The translations under genes were made by a program, and so were the position numbers. Shown here one piece after another: positions 44,888-53,468 of a stretch of 64,000 nt of DNA (within the stretch, counting starts at the first letter, position 1; each line of letters starts with the position of its first letter). The DNA is from Actinomycetota bacterium (GTDB taxonomy: Bacteria > Actinomycetota > Coriobacteriia > Anaerosomatales > Anaerosomataceae). Below the pieces are notes generated by a model. It made no database searches, was not told the origin of the DNA, and was given only the letters and a program-made list of their open reading frames with translations. Where the stretch lies: contig WSXY01000001.1 in assembly GCA_009773565.1 (NCBI GenBank), positions 62,001-126,000 on the forward strand, given 5' to 3'.

Positions 44888-45124
44888 CTAGCAGGCGCAG
44901 CTTCCGGAGCCGTCGCCGTTGCCGCCTCCGTTGCCGTTACCGCCGCAACCTCCGCCGCCGCAGCCGCATCCACCGGGATTGAGCTCGGGAAGCATGAACG
45001 CCTTCACGGCTTCGCCGCCGTCGCAGCTCGAGCAGGAAACCGTCTCAGGCGCGTCTGCGCCAGACTCCACGTCAACGGCGAACGTCATCGCGCAGTCGCC
45101 GCACCGGTATACCCATGTCGCCAT
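44888..45124 (-). CDS. FmdB-like zinc-ribbon protein with Gly/Cys-rich tail
   Basis: The 78-residue protein's first 45 residues are a zinc ribbon: VYRCGDCAMTFAV and VSCSSCDGGEA (C-x2-C twice). The tail GGCGCGGGGCGGNGNGGG ending SGSCAC is almost only Gly, Cys and Asn. A Cys-rich tail next to an arsenic operon could bind thiophilic metals, but such low-complexity tails also occur in ordinary FmdB-family proteins. The stop lies three bases from the end of the converging phosphoesterase gene. Confidence 0.7.
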   Translation of the reverse strand: MATWVYRCGDCAMTFAVDVESGADAPETVSCSSCDGGEAVKAFMLPELNPGGCGCGGGGCGGNGNGGGNGDGSGSCAC

Positions 45125-45240
45125 TGTGTGCTCCTTGCTTCGAAAGTCAGTCGGGAGAAACCACCGCTCTCGCGAGCGGCGACTTCTGACACAATAGCAC
45201 CGGTACTCGCATTGCCGGGCCGATTATCGAAAGGAACCGC

Positions 45241-45753
45241 ATGTCCAGAAAGGGCCGCTGGCTCATCGACGTCGTCATCCTCGTCGCATGGCTGCTTGCC
45301 GACAACCCGGACGCCACGGGGATATCCCTGCACGAGTGGCTCAGCGTCGGACTTGCGCTTGTCGCATGCGTGCACGTTGCGCTCAACTGGACCTGGATCG
45401 TGCACGCCACACGCAGCGTGCTCAAGAAGCTCCGCTCGGCGACCCGGCTCAACTTCATCGTGGACGTCGTGCTCTTCGTCGCGTTCGTCGCCGTCATGCA
45501 GAGCGGACTCGTCATCTCCCAGGTCGTGCTGCCGGCACTCGGCTTCAAAGCCGCACCGGGAGAGTTCTGGACCGAGATACATTCTGCGTCGGCCCAACTG
45601 GGTATCGCGGCTCTCGCCGCGCACTTCGGACTCCACTGGCGCTGGATCGCCAGTACCACCCGCTCTGTGTTCGGCATGTCGAAACACGCACAAACGCCGG
45701 TTTCTGTCGCTACTGTGACGCCTACAGACGAGTCCCGGGGGGATGCCCGATGA
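45241..45753 (+). CDS. DUF4405-type cytochrome-b-like membrane protein
   Basis: The 170-residue protein has four hydrophobic helices. Histidines occur at helix positions in SLHEWLSVGLALVACVHVAL, FWTEIHSASAQLGI and AAHFGLHWRWI. This is the pattern of DUF4405 proteins, thought to bind haem like formate dehydrogenase gamma or cytochrome b561. It is coupled to the next gene by a four-base overlap (ATGA). Confidence 0.75.
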   Translation: MSRKGRWLIDVVILVAWLLADNPDATGISLHEWLSVGLALVACVHVALNWTWIVHATRSVLKKLRSATRLNFIVDVVLFVAFVAVMQSGLVISQVVLPALGFKAAPGEFWTEIHSASAQLGIAALAAHFGLHWRWIASTTRSVFGMSKHAQTPVSVATVTPTDESRGDAR

Positions 45754-46049
45754 AAGCGATCGTGCGGACACTTCTCGTCGTGATGATATCGCTGGCGCTC
45801 GGGGCCATGATCTTTGCCGCAGGCTCAGCTGTGTCGCTGGTTTCGGGCGGAGAAGAGCGCGCACGCTCAGAGCGACTCACTGACGAAGCGGAAAGCCGTG
45901 CCGAAGACGAGGTCGACGGCTCCGAGATGAACGAAAGCCGTGTGGAGGGTCTCGATAGTATCGCCTTCGATCTCGGGCTGATCGCGCTCGTCACGGTCGG
46001 CATTCTCGGCGTTGAGCTCGTCGTTCGCCGGAAACCAGCACAGAAATAG
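45750..46049 (+). CDS. Small bitopic membrane protein
   Basis: The 99-residue protein has an N-terminal span (TLLVVMISLALGAMIFAAGS), an acidic, charged middle (about 35-70) and a second span (LGLIALVTVGILGVELVV) with a basic end. It begins in the stop codon of the DUF4405 gene. No family is recognised; it may be a partner of the cytochrome-like protein. Confidence 0.65.
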   Translation: MKAIVRTLLVVMISLALGAMIFAAGSAVSLVSGGEERARSERLTDEAESRAEDEVDGSEMNESRVEGLDSIAFDLGLIALVTVGILGVELVVRRKPAQK

Positions 46050-46052
46050 CCT

Positions 46053-46520
46053 CTAGTTCAGGGCGACCACCTTCGCCAGCTCCTTCTCGTCCACGAAGAA
46101 CGGCCGGTCGAAACTCGACGTCGCCTTCTCCATATCGAAGTCGAAGGTGCCCGGCGTGCCTCGATCGGCATGGACCGCGACGATCACGTTCGGGGTGGTC
46201 ACACCTTCGAGCGGGACAGAGATGATCGTGCTCTCGCCCTTGGTGACGTGCACGAGACCCACCCTCATGCCCGGCTTGCCATCGACCTCGAGGTGCACGA
46301 CGATCCATGCGTCCTCGGGAGCGAGCACTCGCTCGACCACGAGACTGGTGTGCCCCTGCTGTTGAGGCGCAACCTCAAGTTGTGCGTTCTTGGCAGCGAC
46401 AACGTAGCCCCACACGCCCATGTCTCCACTCTCAGCAGCGGGGGCGGCAGCACAGCCGCCAAGCGCGAGTAGTGCAAACGCCAGTACAGTGATCGCGACT
46501 GCGATGATTCTTCTGCGCAT
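46053..46520 (-). CDS. Putative lipoprotein with DUF7282-like domain
   Basis: The 155-residue protein has a lipobox LALGGC (signal IAVAITVLAFALLALGGCAA). The mature part, LVVERVLAPEDAWIVVHLEV, GLVHVTKGESTIISVPLEG and IVAVHADRGTPGTFDFD, matches the DUF7282 beta-sandwich pattern of halted cupredoxin-like proteins. ATG at 46518-46520 with AGAGGA upstream. It lies next to the copper genes and may belong to them. Confidence 0.7.
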   Translation of the reverse strand: MRRRIIAVAITVLAFALLALGGCAAAPAAESGDMGVWGYVVAAKNAQLEVAPQQQGHTSLVVERVLAPEDAWIVVHLEVDGKPGMRVGLVHVTKGESTIISVPLEGVTTPNVIVAVHADRGTPGTFDFDMEKATSSFDRPFFVDEKELAKVVALN

Positions 46521-46577
46521 CAGTATTCCTCTCACTTCCACGGAGCGGCGCAACCGCCGACCCCGGAACGTATGTTG

Positions 46578-49262
46578 TTATGCAGCTTTGCTCGACATGC
46601 TCGGCTTGAAGCGCCGCAGCATCAGCGAACTCGTGACCACGCTCACCGAGGAGAGCGCCATCGCGGCGCCGGCAAGTTCGGGTCGGAGCAGGCCAAGCGC
46701 GGCCACCGGGATGCCGAGCGTGTTGTAGCCGAGTGCCCAGAAGAAGTTCTGGCGGATCTTGCGCATGGTGGCGCGGGACAGCTCGATGGCGGTGACGACA
46801 TCGCGCAGGTCGTTCTTGATGAGCACGATGCCGCCTGTCTCCATGGCCACGTCGGTGCCCGCGCCCATGGCGATGCCCACGTCGGCCTGCGCCAGCGCCG
46901 GCGTGTCATTGATGCCGTCGCCGACCATCGCAACCGTCAGGCCCTTCGCCTGCAGTTTCGCAACCTCCTCCGCCTTGTGCTCCGGGAGCACCTCGGCGAG
47001 AACATGGTCGGGGGCGATACCTGCTTGCGACGCGATCGCCTCGGCAGTCCGCCGGTTGTCGCCGGTGATCATGAAGACCTCGACGCCCATCTTGGTGAGG
47101 CGCTCAACGGCCTCCCTGGAGTTCTCCTTGAGCGTATCGGCCACGGCGATCATGCCGGCGAGCTTCTGGCCGCCGACGCCGACGAGCATCACGGTCTTGC
47201 CCTCGCTCTCAAGCGCAGCGATGCGCTCCTCGAATCGCGAGATGTCGATTCCGTCACGCGCCATGAGCTTGCGGTTGCCGAACGCAACCTGGGTGCCCGC
47301 AACGGTTCCCTCGACGCCGTGACCGGGAATCGCCGAGAAACCTTCGACGTCAGGAAGGTCCACGCCGGTGGCCTTTGCGTGCAAGACGATCGCTTCCGCA
47401 AGCGGATGCTCGGAGTTGCGCTCGAGCGCGGCCGCCAGCATGAAGACGCGGGCGGTGTCGTGTCCGTCGGCGAGTTCGACGTCGGTCACGACGGGCTTGC
47501 CATGCGTGAGCGTGCCGGTCTTGTCGAAGACGATCGCCTTGAGCTTGTATGCGGTCTCCAGCGCCTCGCCGCTCTTGATGAGGATGCCGTTCTCGGCACC
47601 CTTGCCGGTGCCGACCATGATGGCCGTCGGCGTGGCGAGACCAAGGGCGCACGGGCACGCGACGACCACGACGGCCGTCCCGGCGAGGAGCGCCTTCACG
47701 AACGGAGTGGCTGTCGCGTAGAACGCGGCGTCGACGAACTGCGGTACGGCGAACAACCAGACGAGGAACGTGAGCACGGCCGCGCCGACTACAGCAGGTA
47801 CAAACACAGCGCTGATGCGATCTGCGAAGCGCTGAACGGGTGCTTTCGAACCCTGAGCGTCTTCCACGAGCTTCACGATCTGTGCGAGTGCGGTATCTGC
47901 GCCGACCTTCGTGGCGCGGAACCTGAACGACCCGAGGGTATTCATGGTCGCGCCGATAACGGCATCGCCAGCGTTCTTCTCGACGGGGATCGACTCGCCG
48001 GTGAGCATCGACTCGTCCACCGAGGAGCGCCCGTCGGTGAGCACGCCATCGACCGGAACCTTCTCGCCGGGGCGAACCACGACGACATCGCCGACGACGA
48101 CCTGCTCGATCGCTACGTCGATCTCCTCGCCGCCGCGCACCACACGCGCGGTCTTGGCCGCGAGACCCATGAGCTTCTTGATGGCGTCGGAGGTCTTACC
48201 CTTAGCGCGCGCCTCGAGGAGCTTGCCGAGGATGACGAACGTGATGAGCAGCGCCGCCGTCTCGTAGAAGACGGGTTCGGCATGGAGGGCAGGCACGAAC
48301 GTGGCCGCTATCGAGTAGAAATACGCCGAACTCGTGCCGATCGCGATGAGCGTGTCCATGTTGCCGGTGCGCCGCTTGAGCGCGTGGAAGAAGCCGCGGT
48401 AGAACTGCCATCCGGCGATGAACTGCACCGGCGTGGCCAAAGCGAGACCGATGTACTTGAAGACCATGTTGGGATCCCACGCGCCGCCGACCGTATTGGC
48501 GAGCCACGTGGCGACCGCAAGCGGGACACCCATCATGAGCGACGGGATCATGAGCGCGAGGAGCGGGAGCGACAGCACGAGCGACATCGCGAAGAGCCGC
48601 TGCTCTTTACGGGTGTGCTTCTGCTGAGCGATGCGCTGCACGTCTTCGGCAGGAGCCTCGCCAGCAACTGCCTCGACTTTGAGGATCGCATCGTAGCCGG
48701 CGTTCTTCACGGCGCCGATGAGGTCATCGACGCCCAGAACCGCCGGGTCGAACACGACGGTGCCGGTCTCGGCAGCGAGGTTCACGGTCGCGCTGGAAAC
48801 GCCGGGCATCTTGCCGAGCGTCTTCTCGATGACCATCGAGCACGACGAACACGTCATGCCGATCAGCCCAAGCGTGACGGTGCCGGTGAGTGCGGACGCG
48901 GGTGCGGCGACAGGCGTCGCGGGTGCAACGTCGTCTGCGGGAACGATCGGGCACGCGCGCGTCTCGCCCGCGGGTGTGGGGGCGGGTGCGGGTGCGGGTG
49001 CAACGATCGCGCCTTCTGCCGGCTCGACGGCCATGCCCTCAGCCGTCGGTGTGAACCCGGCCGCCACGATCGCGCCGATGACCGCGTCGACGTCCAGCAC
49101 CGACGGATCTGCCTGGATCGTGACGGTACCGGCCTTCGCGTCGGCAACGACGGCACTCACGCCCGGGAGGGCCGAGATGCCCTGGCTGACCAGCATCTCG
49201 CACGAATGGCAGTGCATACCTTCAACATCGATGCGGAATCTCCGCTCGGAAATAGCGTTCAT
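46578..49262 (-). CDS. copA: Copper-type P1B ATPase with two HMA domains
   Basis: The 894-residue transporter has HMA domains with GMHCHSC (residue 16 on) and GMTCSSC (about 140), joined by an unusual Pro/Ala linker ([12 protein letters not shown]) that contains a lone CPIVP. The membrane CPC motif is in [14 protein letters not shown], phosphorylation site [11 protein letters not shown], and C-terminal YN and MxxSS residues ([20 protein letters not shown]) indicate Cu(I). It exports copper or loads exported cuproproteins. Start chosen at 49260-49262. It is the last gene of a copper operon read from 51071. Confidence 0.95.
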   Translation of the reverse strand: MNAISERRFRIDVEGMHCHSCEMLVSQGISALPGVSAVVADAKAGTVTIQADPSVLDVDAVIGAIVAAGFTPTAEGMAVEPAEGAIVAPAPAPAPTPAGETRACPIVPADDVAPATPVAAPASALTGTVTLGLIGMTCSSCSMVIEKTLGKMPGVSSATVNLAAETGTVVFDPAVLGVDDLIGAVKNAGYDAILKVEAVAGEAPAEDVQRIAQQKHTRKEQRLFAMSLVLSLPLLALMIPSLMMGVPLAVATWLANTVGGAWDPNMVFKYIGLALATPVQFIAGWQFYRGFFHALKRRTGNMDTLIAIGTSSAYFYSIAATFVPALHAEPVFYETAALLITFVILGKLLEARAKGKTSDAIKKLMGLAAKTARVVRGGEEIDVAIEQVVVGDVVVVRPGEKVPVDGVLTDGRSSVDESMLTGESIPVEKNAGDAVIGATMNTLGSFRFRATKVGADTALAQIVKLVEDAQGSKAPVQRFADRISAVFVPAVVGAAVLTFLVWLFAVPQFVDAAFYATATPFVKALLAGTAVVVVACPCALGLATPTAIMVGTGKGAENGILIKSGEALETAYKLKAIVFDKTGTLTHGKPVVTDVELADGHDTARVFMLAAALERNSEHPLAEAIVLHAKATGVDLPDVEGFSAIPGHGVEGTVAGTQVAFGNRKLMARDGIDISRFEERIAALESEGKTVMLVGVGGQKLAGMIAVADTLKENSREAVERLTKMGVEVFMITGDNRRTAEAIASQAGIAPDHVLAEVLPEHKAEEVAKLQAKGLTVAMVGDGINDTPALAQADVGIAMGAGTDVAMETGGIVLIKNDLRDVVTAIELSRATMRKIRQNFFWALGYNTLGIPVAALGLLRPELAGAAMALSSVSVVTSSLMLRRFKPSMSSKAA

Positions 49263-49271
49263 ATGCGTCAC

Positions 49272-49799
49272 CTACTCGACCGTCAGGGTGCCGAAGACCA
49301 TCTGCATGCCGCAGTTGAAGCCGTACGTGCCAGCGTCGAGGGCGGGCAGCTTGACGACCGTGGCGCCCGCGCTGAGGTCCGCGCTGATGCCAAGATCCGG
49401 GAACTCGACCTGGCCAAGGCAACCTGTCGACTGCGTGAACGTGATCTCGGTCGGCACGCCTGCCTTGAGCGTGATGGTATTGGGGTTGTACGAGCCGGAC
49501 GTCGTGTCGATGGTTATCTTCTGAACGGCTCCCTCAAGCGTTGCCGCGCCCTGGACAGGCTCGCTCGAGCCGCCCGTGCCGCAACATGCGCACGCCGGAG
49601 AGGCGCCCGTAGACGCGGCGATCGGCGTCACACCTTGAGCCGCAGCGACAGTCCCGGCGCTGCTCGCACGGTTCGCCCGCGCGACTGCAAGCGAGTAGGA
49701 ACCGAAGAACGCAGCGACGATGATGCCCGCGATGATCACATAGCGCACCGTCATCGAGTTGGATGTCTTGGTGGTGTCGTTCATGTTCGTGTCAGTCAT
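49272..49799 (-). CDS. Membrane-anchored cupredoxin-like protein
   Basis: The 175-residue protein has one N-terminal span (YVIIAGIIVAAFFGSYSLAV), a Cys motif ACACCGTGGSS and a cupredoxin domain (about 85-175) with SGSYNPNTITLKAGVPTEI, a Cys in STGCLGQVEFP and CGMQMVFG at the C-terminus. Cys plus CGMxM are plausible Cu(I)/Cu(II) ligands. It lies nine bases before copA and after the TauE-cupredoxin gene, so it probably delivers copper on the outer face of the membrane. AGGAG precedes the ATG at 49797-49799. Confidence 0.8.
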   Translation of the reverse strand: MTDTNMNDTTKTSNSMTVRYVIIAGIIVAAFFGSYSLAVARANRASSAGTVAAAQGVTPIAASTGASPACACCGTGGSSEPVQGAATLEGAVQKITIDTTSGSYNPNTITLKAGVPTEITFTQSTGCLGQVEFPDLGISADLSAGATVVKLPALDAGTYGFNCGMQMVFGTLTVE

Positions 49800-49838
49800 T
49801 GTCGTCTCCTTATTGAGTGCCATATACAGAGTATGTCC

Positions 49839-51071
49839 CTATCGGGTGAACATCCCACCGACCGACAGGCCGGCGATGATCGCTGCGGCCACTGCCACAC
49901 CGATGATGAGTGCTTCTTTCGGGCTCATCGTGGCTCCTGCACGGCGGGTGTTCCACCACAGGCCGATGCCGAGAAGGAGCAGCGCCACGCCCGCGAGCGG
50001 TACGGCCGGCGGCACACCGGATGTCGCCGGGGTCGCTCCCACCTGCAGGAGACCGCTCATCATCCCCATGCCGCACGTCAGCGTGTACTTCCCTGCTTTC
50101 GTCGCGGGAATATCGACGATCGTCACCGCATTGGGCGCGAGGTCTTTGAGGATCCCAAGCTGCGGCATCGCTATCTGCGCGGAGCACGAATTCGCTTCGC
50201 GCCGATCGACCACAAGTCGGACCGGCGTATCAGCCGGGATGCTCACCGTCTGCGGAACGAACTGCGTGTTCTCGATGACGAGCGGGATCTCGACGACTCC
50301 GTCGGCGCCCGTCGCGTACTGCGGCGTGGCGTCCGTCGCGGTGACCGGCGCGCCCATGATCGCAACCTTGATGGTATTCGCTGTCACCGGCGAGCCGACG
50401 ATACTGAGGCCGCGGTTGAGCATCACGAGGCCGAGCAGCGCGATGAGAATCGCGGCGACGACCATCATGCGCTGCTTGAACTTGGCCGACAGCATTCCGG
50501 AAACCGCGCCGAAGCCGAGCATGAGCGGTGCCGTGCCAAGCCCGAAACCGAGCATCGCGAGCGCACCGTTGATAGGCGAACCTGCGCCCGCGGCGGCGAT
50601 CTGCGCCGTCTGGAGCGGTCCGCACGGCATGAGTCCTGTCAGCAGGCCGAAGGTGATCGGCGTGGCGATGCTGACGTGTCCCGACTTCTCGTCGGCAACG
50701 GCCTTGTTGCGGAGCTTGCCGATAGCGCCGATAAGCGCCTTTGGCGGCTTGAAAGTCAGCTTATTCAGGATCGGGAACTTCCCGGTCATCTGGAGACCGA
50801 GCAACACCATAAAGACGCCAGCGAAGACGGTGACCCAGCCGCGCAGACCGCCGACGTCGAAGAGCGACCCGAGCGTGCCGAGCAGCAGACCCACCAGCAC
50901 GTAGCTGAAGATCTTCGCGGTCTGATAGGCAAAGTGAGGGAGCATGCGCTTGACGAGAGGACCCTCCTCAGCGCCCTTCACCGCGTAGGTGAGGACGAGC
51001 GGGCCGCACATCGCCACACAGTGAATGCTGGTGACGAGTCCCACGCCAAGCATGGGGAGAAACAGGTTCAC
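49839..51071 (-). CDS. TauE/SafE-like transporter fused to cupredoxin domain
   Basis: The 410-residue protein has six spans of the SafE/CcdA-like type with SIHCVAMCGPLVL and GLLTGLMPCGPLQTA, the paired Cys-Pro motifs of the family. A periplasmic cupredoxin domain (about 245-355, with SCSAQIAMP and LTCGMGMMSG) and a final span follow. SafE-like proteins (for example CcoH/CcoI-linked types) support copper delivery to cytochrome oxidases. It heads the operon with the cupredoxin protein and copA. Confidence 0.85.
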   Translation of the reverse strand: MNLFLPMLGVGLVTSIHCVAMCGPLVLTYAVKGAEEGPLVKRMLPHFAYQTAKIFSYVLVGLLLGTLGSLFDVGGLRGWVTVFAGVFMVLLGLQMTGKFPILNKLTFKPPKALIGAIGKLRNKAVADEKSGHVSIATPITFGLLTGLMPCGPLQTAQIAAAGAGSPINGALAMLGFGLGTAPLMLGFGAVSGMLSAKFKQRMMVVAAILIALLGLVMLNRGLSIVGSPVTANTIKVAIMGAPVTATDATPQYATGADGVVEIPLVIENTQFVPQTVSIPADTPVRLVVDRREANSCSAQIAMPQLGILKDLAPNAVTIVDIPATKAGKYTLTCGMGMMSGLLQVGATPATSGVPPAVPLAGVALLLLGIGLWWNTRRAGATMSPKEALIIGVAVAAAIIAGLSVGGMFTR

Positions 51072-51141
51072 AGGGTACTCCTCGTGTCAGGAACGGACGA
51101 ACCGCAGACGCGCGAGGGCGACTGCAGGACACGGGAGTATT

Positions 51142-51555
51142 CTAGACCCTCAGTCGCACCCCGAGCGGATCGGGGGGATGGGGCTCGGTGAGCCCGCGGG
51201 GCGCAGAAGCGATGCGAATCGAGACGAGCGCCGGCACGCGAGGCGCCTGCGCGATTGTGGCGACAGCGGGGACGTCGACACCGGTAGCAACGGTCGCATC
51301 TGCAGCGCCATAGGACATCACGGTATCGCTGCAGGAGCCTTCGTGGCACGGCGCAGTAGAGCGAGTCGGGCCCGCTCCGCCAGGCATGTCGCACGCCGAC
51401 TTGAATTGCACCGTCTCACCGCAGGCAGCGACCGGTCCGCTGTTCGCACCGAACCCGCAATCCGGCATCGCGCATGCAGGCGCCGCTGTCATGATGAGCA
51501 GCGCCGCGAGAAGCACGGGTCCGTAGACTGAGAGTATGGTCGAGCGGGACTTCAC
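51142..51555 (-). CDS. Secreted cysteine-containing protein of copper region
   Basis: The 137-residue protein has a signal peptide (GPVLLAALLIMTAAPACA). The mature part has cysteines in MPDCGFG, VAACGET, SACDMPGG, APCHEGSCSD and then a Pro/Val-rich tail. GTG at 51553-51555 is the likely start; AAGGA lies upstream. The Cys/His/Met composition is compatible with copper binding, but there is no recognised family. Confidence 0.55.
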   Translation of the reverse strand: MKSRSTILSVYGPVLLAALLIMTAAPACAMPDCGFGANSGPVAACGETVQFKSACDMPGGAGPTRSTAPCHEGSCSDTVMSYGAADATVATGVDVPAVATIAQAPRVPALVSIRIASAPRGLTEPHPPDPLGVRLRV

Positions 51556-51627
51556 GGTAGCGAGTTCCTTCTCTCCTCGGTGAGCACGCGTGAATGAACG
51601 CAAACCGCGTGCCAAGCGATGACCCGG

Positions 51628-52071
51628 CTACCAGCGGTTAGAGCGCACGTAGAACACAGCAGCACCGGTCGATAACACGAGGCCGAACGGCCCGAAAGCA
51701 CCGATGACTGCACCGAGGAACGCGCACACACCCGCGAGGGACGCGACGCCCGGAGTGCGGTGGCCACCGGTTCCCCTGCGGACAACCTCGCCGACAAGCA
51801 GTCCGTGGCCAAGGTAAGCGAACCAGAAGCCGAAGCCCAGCACCCACCCGAGCAGGAATCCCCCTCCGAGGCCAACCACCAGACCCACCACGGCGCCGAT
51901 CGCCCATTGGCGCGGCTTCACATACTGCAACGCCGTGCGCACGGGCTTCGCACACTCGCGGCACTTGTAGCCGACGGGGGTCGATACCATGTCCTTCGGG
52001 CAGATGGGTCGCTCGCACTCGGTGCAGCGGACCCCGGTCTCAACCCCGGGGTGAAAGGCGCATTCGGCCAC
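51628..52071 (-). CDS. B-box-type zinc-finger membrane protein
   Basis: The 147-residue protein has an N-terminal zinc module CAFHPGVETGVRCTECERPI then CPKDM and YKCRECAKP, matching the bacterial B-box/rhomboid-associated finger. Three or four hydrophobic spans follow (WAIGAVVGLVVGLGGGFLLG and others). GTG at 52069-52071 is preferred because the zinc motif starts directly after it. Proteins of this type often accompany rhomboid proteases, but none is visible here. Confidence 0.75.
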   Translation of the reverse strand: MAECAFHPGVETGVRCTECERPICPKDMVSTPVGYKCRECAKPVRTALQYVKPRQWAIGAVVGLVVGLGGGFLLGWVLGFGFWFAYLGHGLLVGEVVRRGTGGHRTPGVASLAGVCAFLGAVIGAFGPFGLVLSTGAAVFYVRSNRW

Positions 52072-52128
52072 TCGTCGGGTCCTCTCTCGCAGGGCTAGCG
52101 GCAGACTATCACGCACACTCGGTGAGGG

Positions 52129-52758
52129 TCAGGGCGCTATGCTCACGGTGCGGCGCAGGTAGCTGTCGACCACGAGCGACTTCAACAACAGCGCCGCCAC
52201 ATCGGCACGCGAGACCTGGTTGCCCTTCGGCAGCGCCCGTCCGTCGAGACCAACGCGGTAGTGCCCGGTCGCAGGACCGTCGGTGAGGCCGGGGGGTCGC
52301 ACGATCGTCCACTCAGCCGCACTCGCCATGATGCGCTGCTCCATGCGCTCGAAATCATCGTAGATGGGTGCGAGCCGCGGCATCATGAGCACCCGATATG
52401 CCCACGCAATGTTCTTGTCCTTGCGCGCGAATGTTCCGATCGCACTCACCACAGCGAGGCGAGACACGCCCTCCTCGGCCATGGCCTGAACGATGTTGCC
52501 GATCCCCACCGAGTAGAGGTCGACCTGCTTCGCGAGCGGCGCCCCGATGGCGGAAACGACTGCATCGCACCCCGCGACCGCCAGGCGAACAGATGCCAGG
52601 TCGCGCACGTCCGCCGCCACCACGCGTAGCCGCTCGTGCGTGAGATCGAACGCGTCGGGTGTGCGGACGGCAGCGACGACCTCGTCGCCGTGTCCGAGCG
52701 CTTGCTCAACAACACAACGCCCTGCGCGACCCGATGCTCCAAACACTGCGATGCGCAT
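52129..52758 (-). CDS. NAD(P)-binding SDR-like protein
   Basis: The 209-residue Rossmann protein begins MRIAVFGASGRAGRCVVEQA (GxxGxxG), with ADVRDLASV, SAIGAPLAK and the NAD(P)-binding atypical SDR pattern of NmrA/YwnB-like proteins. The TIVRPPGLTDGP segment is typical. Likely a redox-cofactor sensor or reductase of unknown substrate. It is convergent with no partner on the minus strand. Confidence 0.8.
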   Translation of the reverse strand: MRIAVFGASGRAGRCVVEQALGHGDEVVAAVRTPDAFDLTHERLRVVAADVRDLASVRLAVAGCDAVVSAIGAPLAKQVDLYSVGIGNIVQAMAEEGVSRLAVVSAIGTFARKDKNIAWAYRVLMMPRLAPIYDDFERMEQRIMASAAEWTIVRPPGLTDGPATGHYRVGLDGRALPKGNQVSRADVAALLLKSLVVDSYLRRTVSIAP

Positions 52759-52870
52759 CTCTGTTCTCCTTTAGGCGGGCGCCGGATGGCAAACCCGAGT
52801 ATCTCGTGGTCACTACTTCGCTTCAAGCCCTTGCTACAATCGAGCCAACATCGAACGAAAGGTGGCTTTC

Positions 52871-53443
52871 ATGCCCGAGGAGCCCGATTCCACCCTCGCC
52901 GATCTCCCACTCCCACCGTCATCGCTCGTGGAGGAGCTACCGGGTGGTCTCCGCATCCCGATGCAGGCACGCCGGGTCGGCTGCACAATCGGGTTCCTGA
53001 CAATGTGGCTCATGGCCTGGGCCGTAAGCGCGTCGTTCATCGCCCGCGATCTCTTCTTTGGCGGCGAGGGCCTTCCCGAGCGACTCCTGCTGTTGGCATG
53101 GCTTCTGCCGTGGACCGCTTTCGGGGTCGCCTGCGCCGGAGTTCTCGCATTCATGCTGAACGGACGCGAGATTCTCACGATCGACGGTAACGGCGTATCG
53201 CGACGTGTCGAGGCCTTTGGCGTCGGTCGCACCTGGCAGTGGCCCACCGGCGAAGTCACCTCGTTCCGCGCGAGTGGCGCGTTCCTCTCCTTTGACGTGC
53301 GAGGGAAGACCATGCGCACCGGCACCGATCTCACTGAGGGTTCCGCCAAACGCATAGCCGAGAAAGTCATCGCGCGATTCCCGGGATTGGCAGAAGAGAG
53401 TTCACATCCGCTTGAAATGGGGTATCCCCCAACTATGCCGTGA
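52871..53443 (+). CDS. Two-span membrane protein preceding the oxidase
   Basis: The 190-residue protein has a Pro-rich N-terminus, two spans (TIGFLTMWLMAWAVSASFIA and LLLLAWLLPWTAFGVACAGV) and a C-terminal PH-like beta domain (REILTIDGNGVSRRVEAFGV, TWQWPTGEVTSFRASG). The ATG at 52871 is preferred; AAAGGTGG lies upstream. Its 25-base spacing to the oxidase gene suggests an operon. Function unknown. Confidence 0.65.
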   Translation: MPEEPDSTLADLPLPPSSLVEELPGGLRIPMQARRVGCTIGFLTMWLMAWAVSASFIARDLFFGGEGLPERLLLLAWLLPWTAFGVACAGVLAFMLNGREILTIDGNGVSRRVEAFGVGRTWQWPTGEVTSFRASGAFLSFDVRGKTMRTGTDLTEGSAKRIAEKVIARFPGLAEESSHPLEMGYPPTMP

Positions 53444-53468
53444 GTAGAGCGACAAAGGGGGCACGCGC

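Noticed and set aside
46572-51191. A 1539-residue open frame on the plus strand
   Set aside because: It is antisense to copA, the cupredoxin and TauE genes, is extremely rich in His/Arg/Asp, and arises from GC-rich codon bias; no domain is visible.
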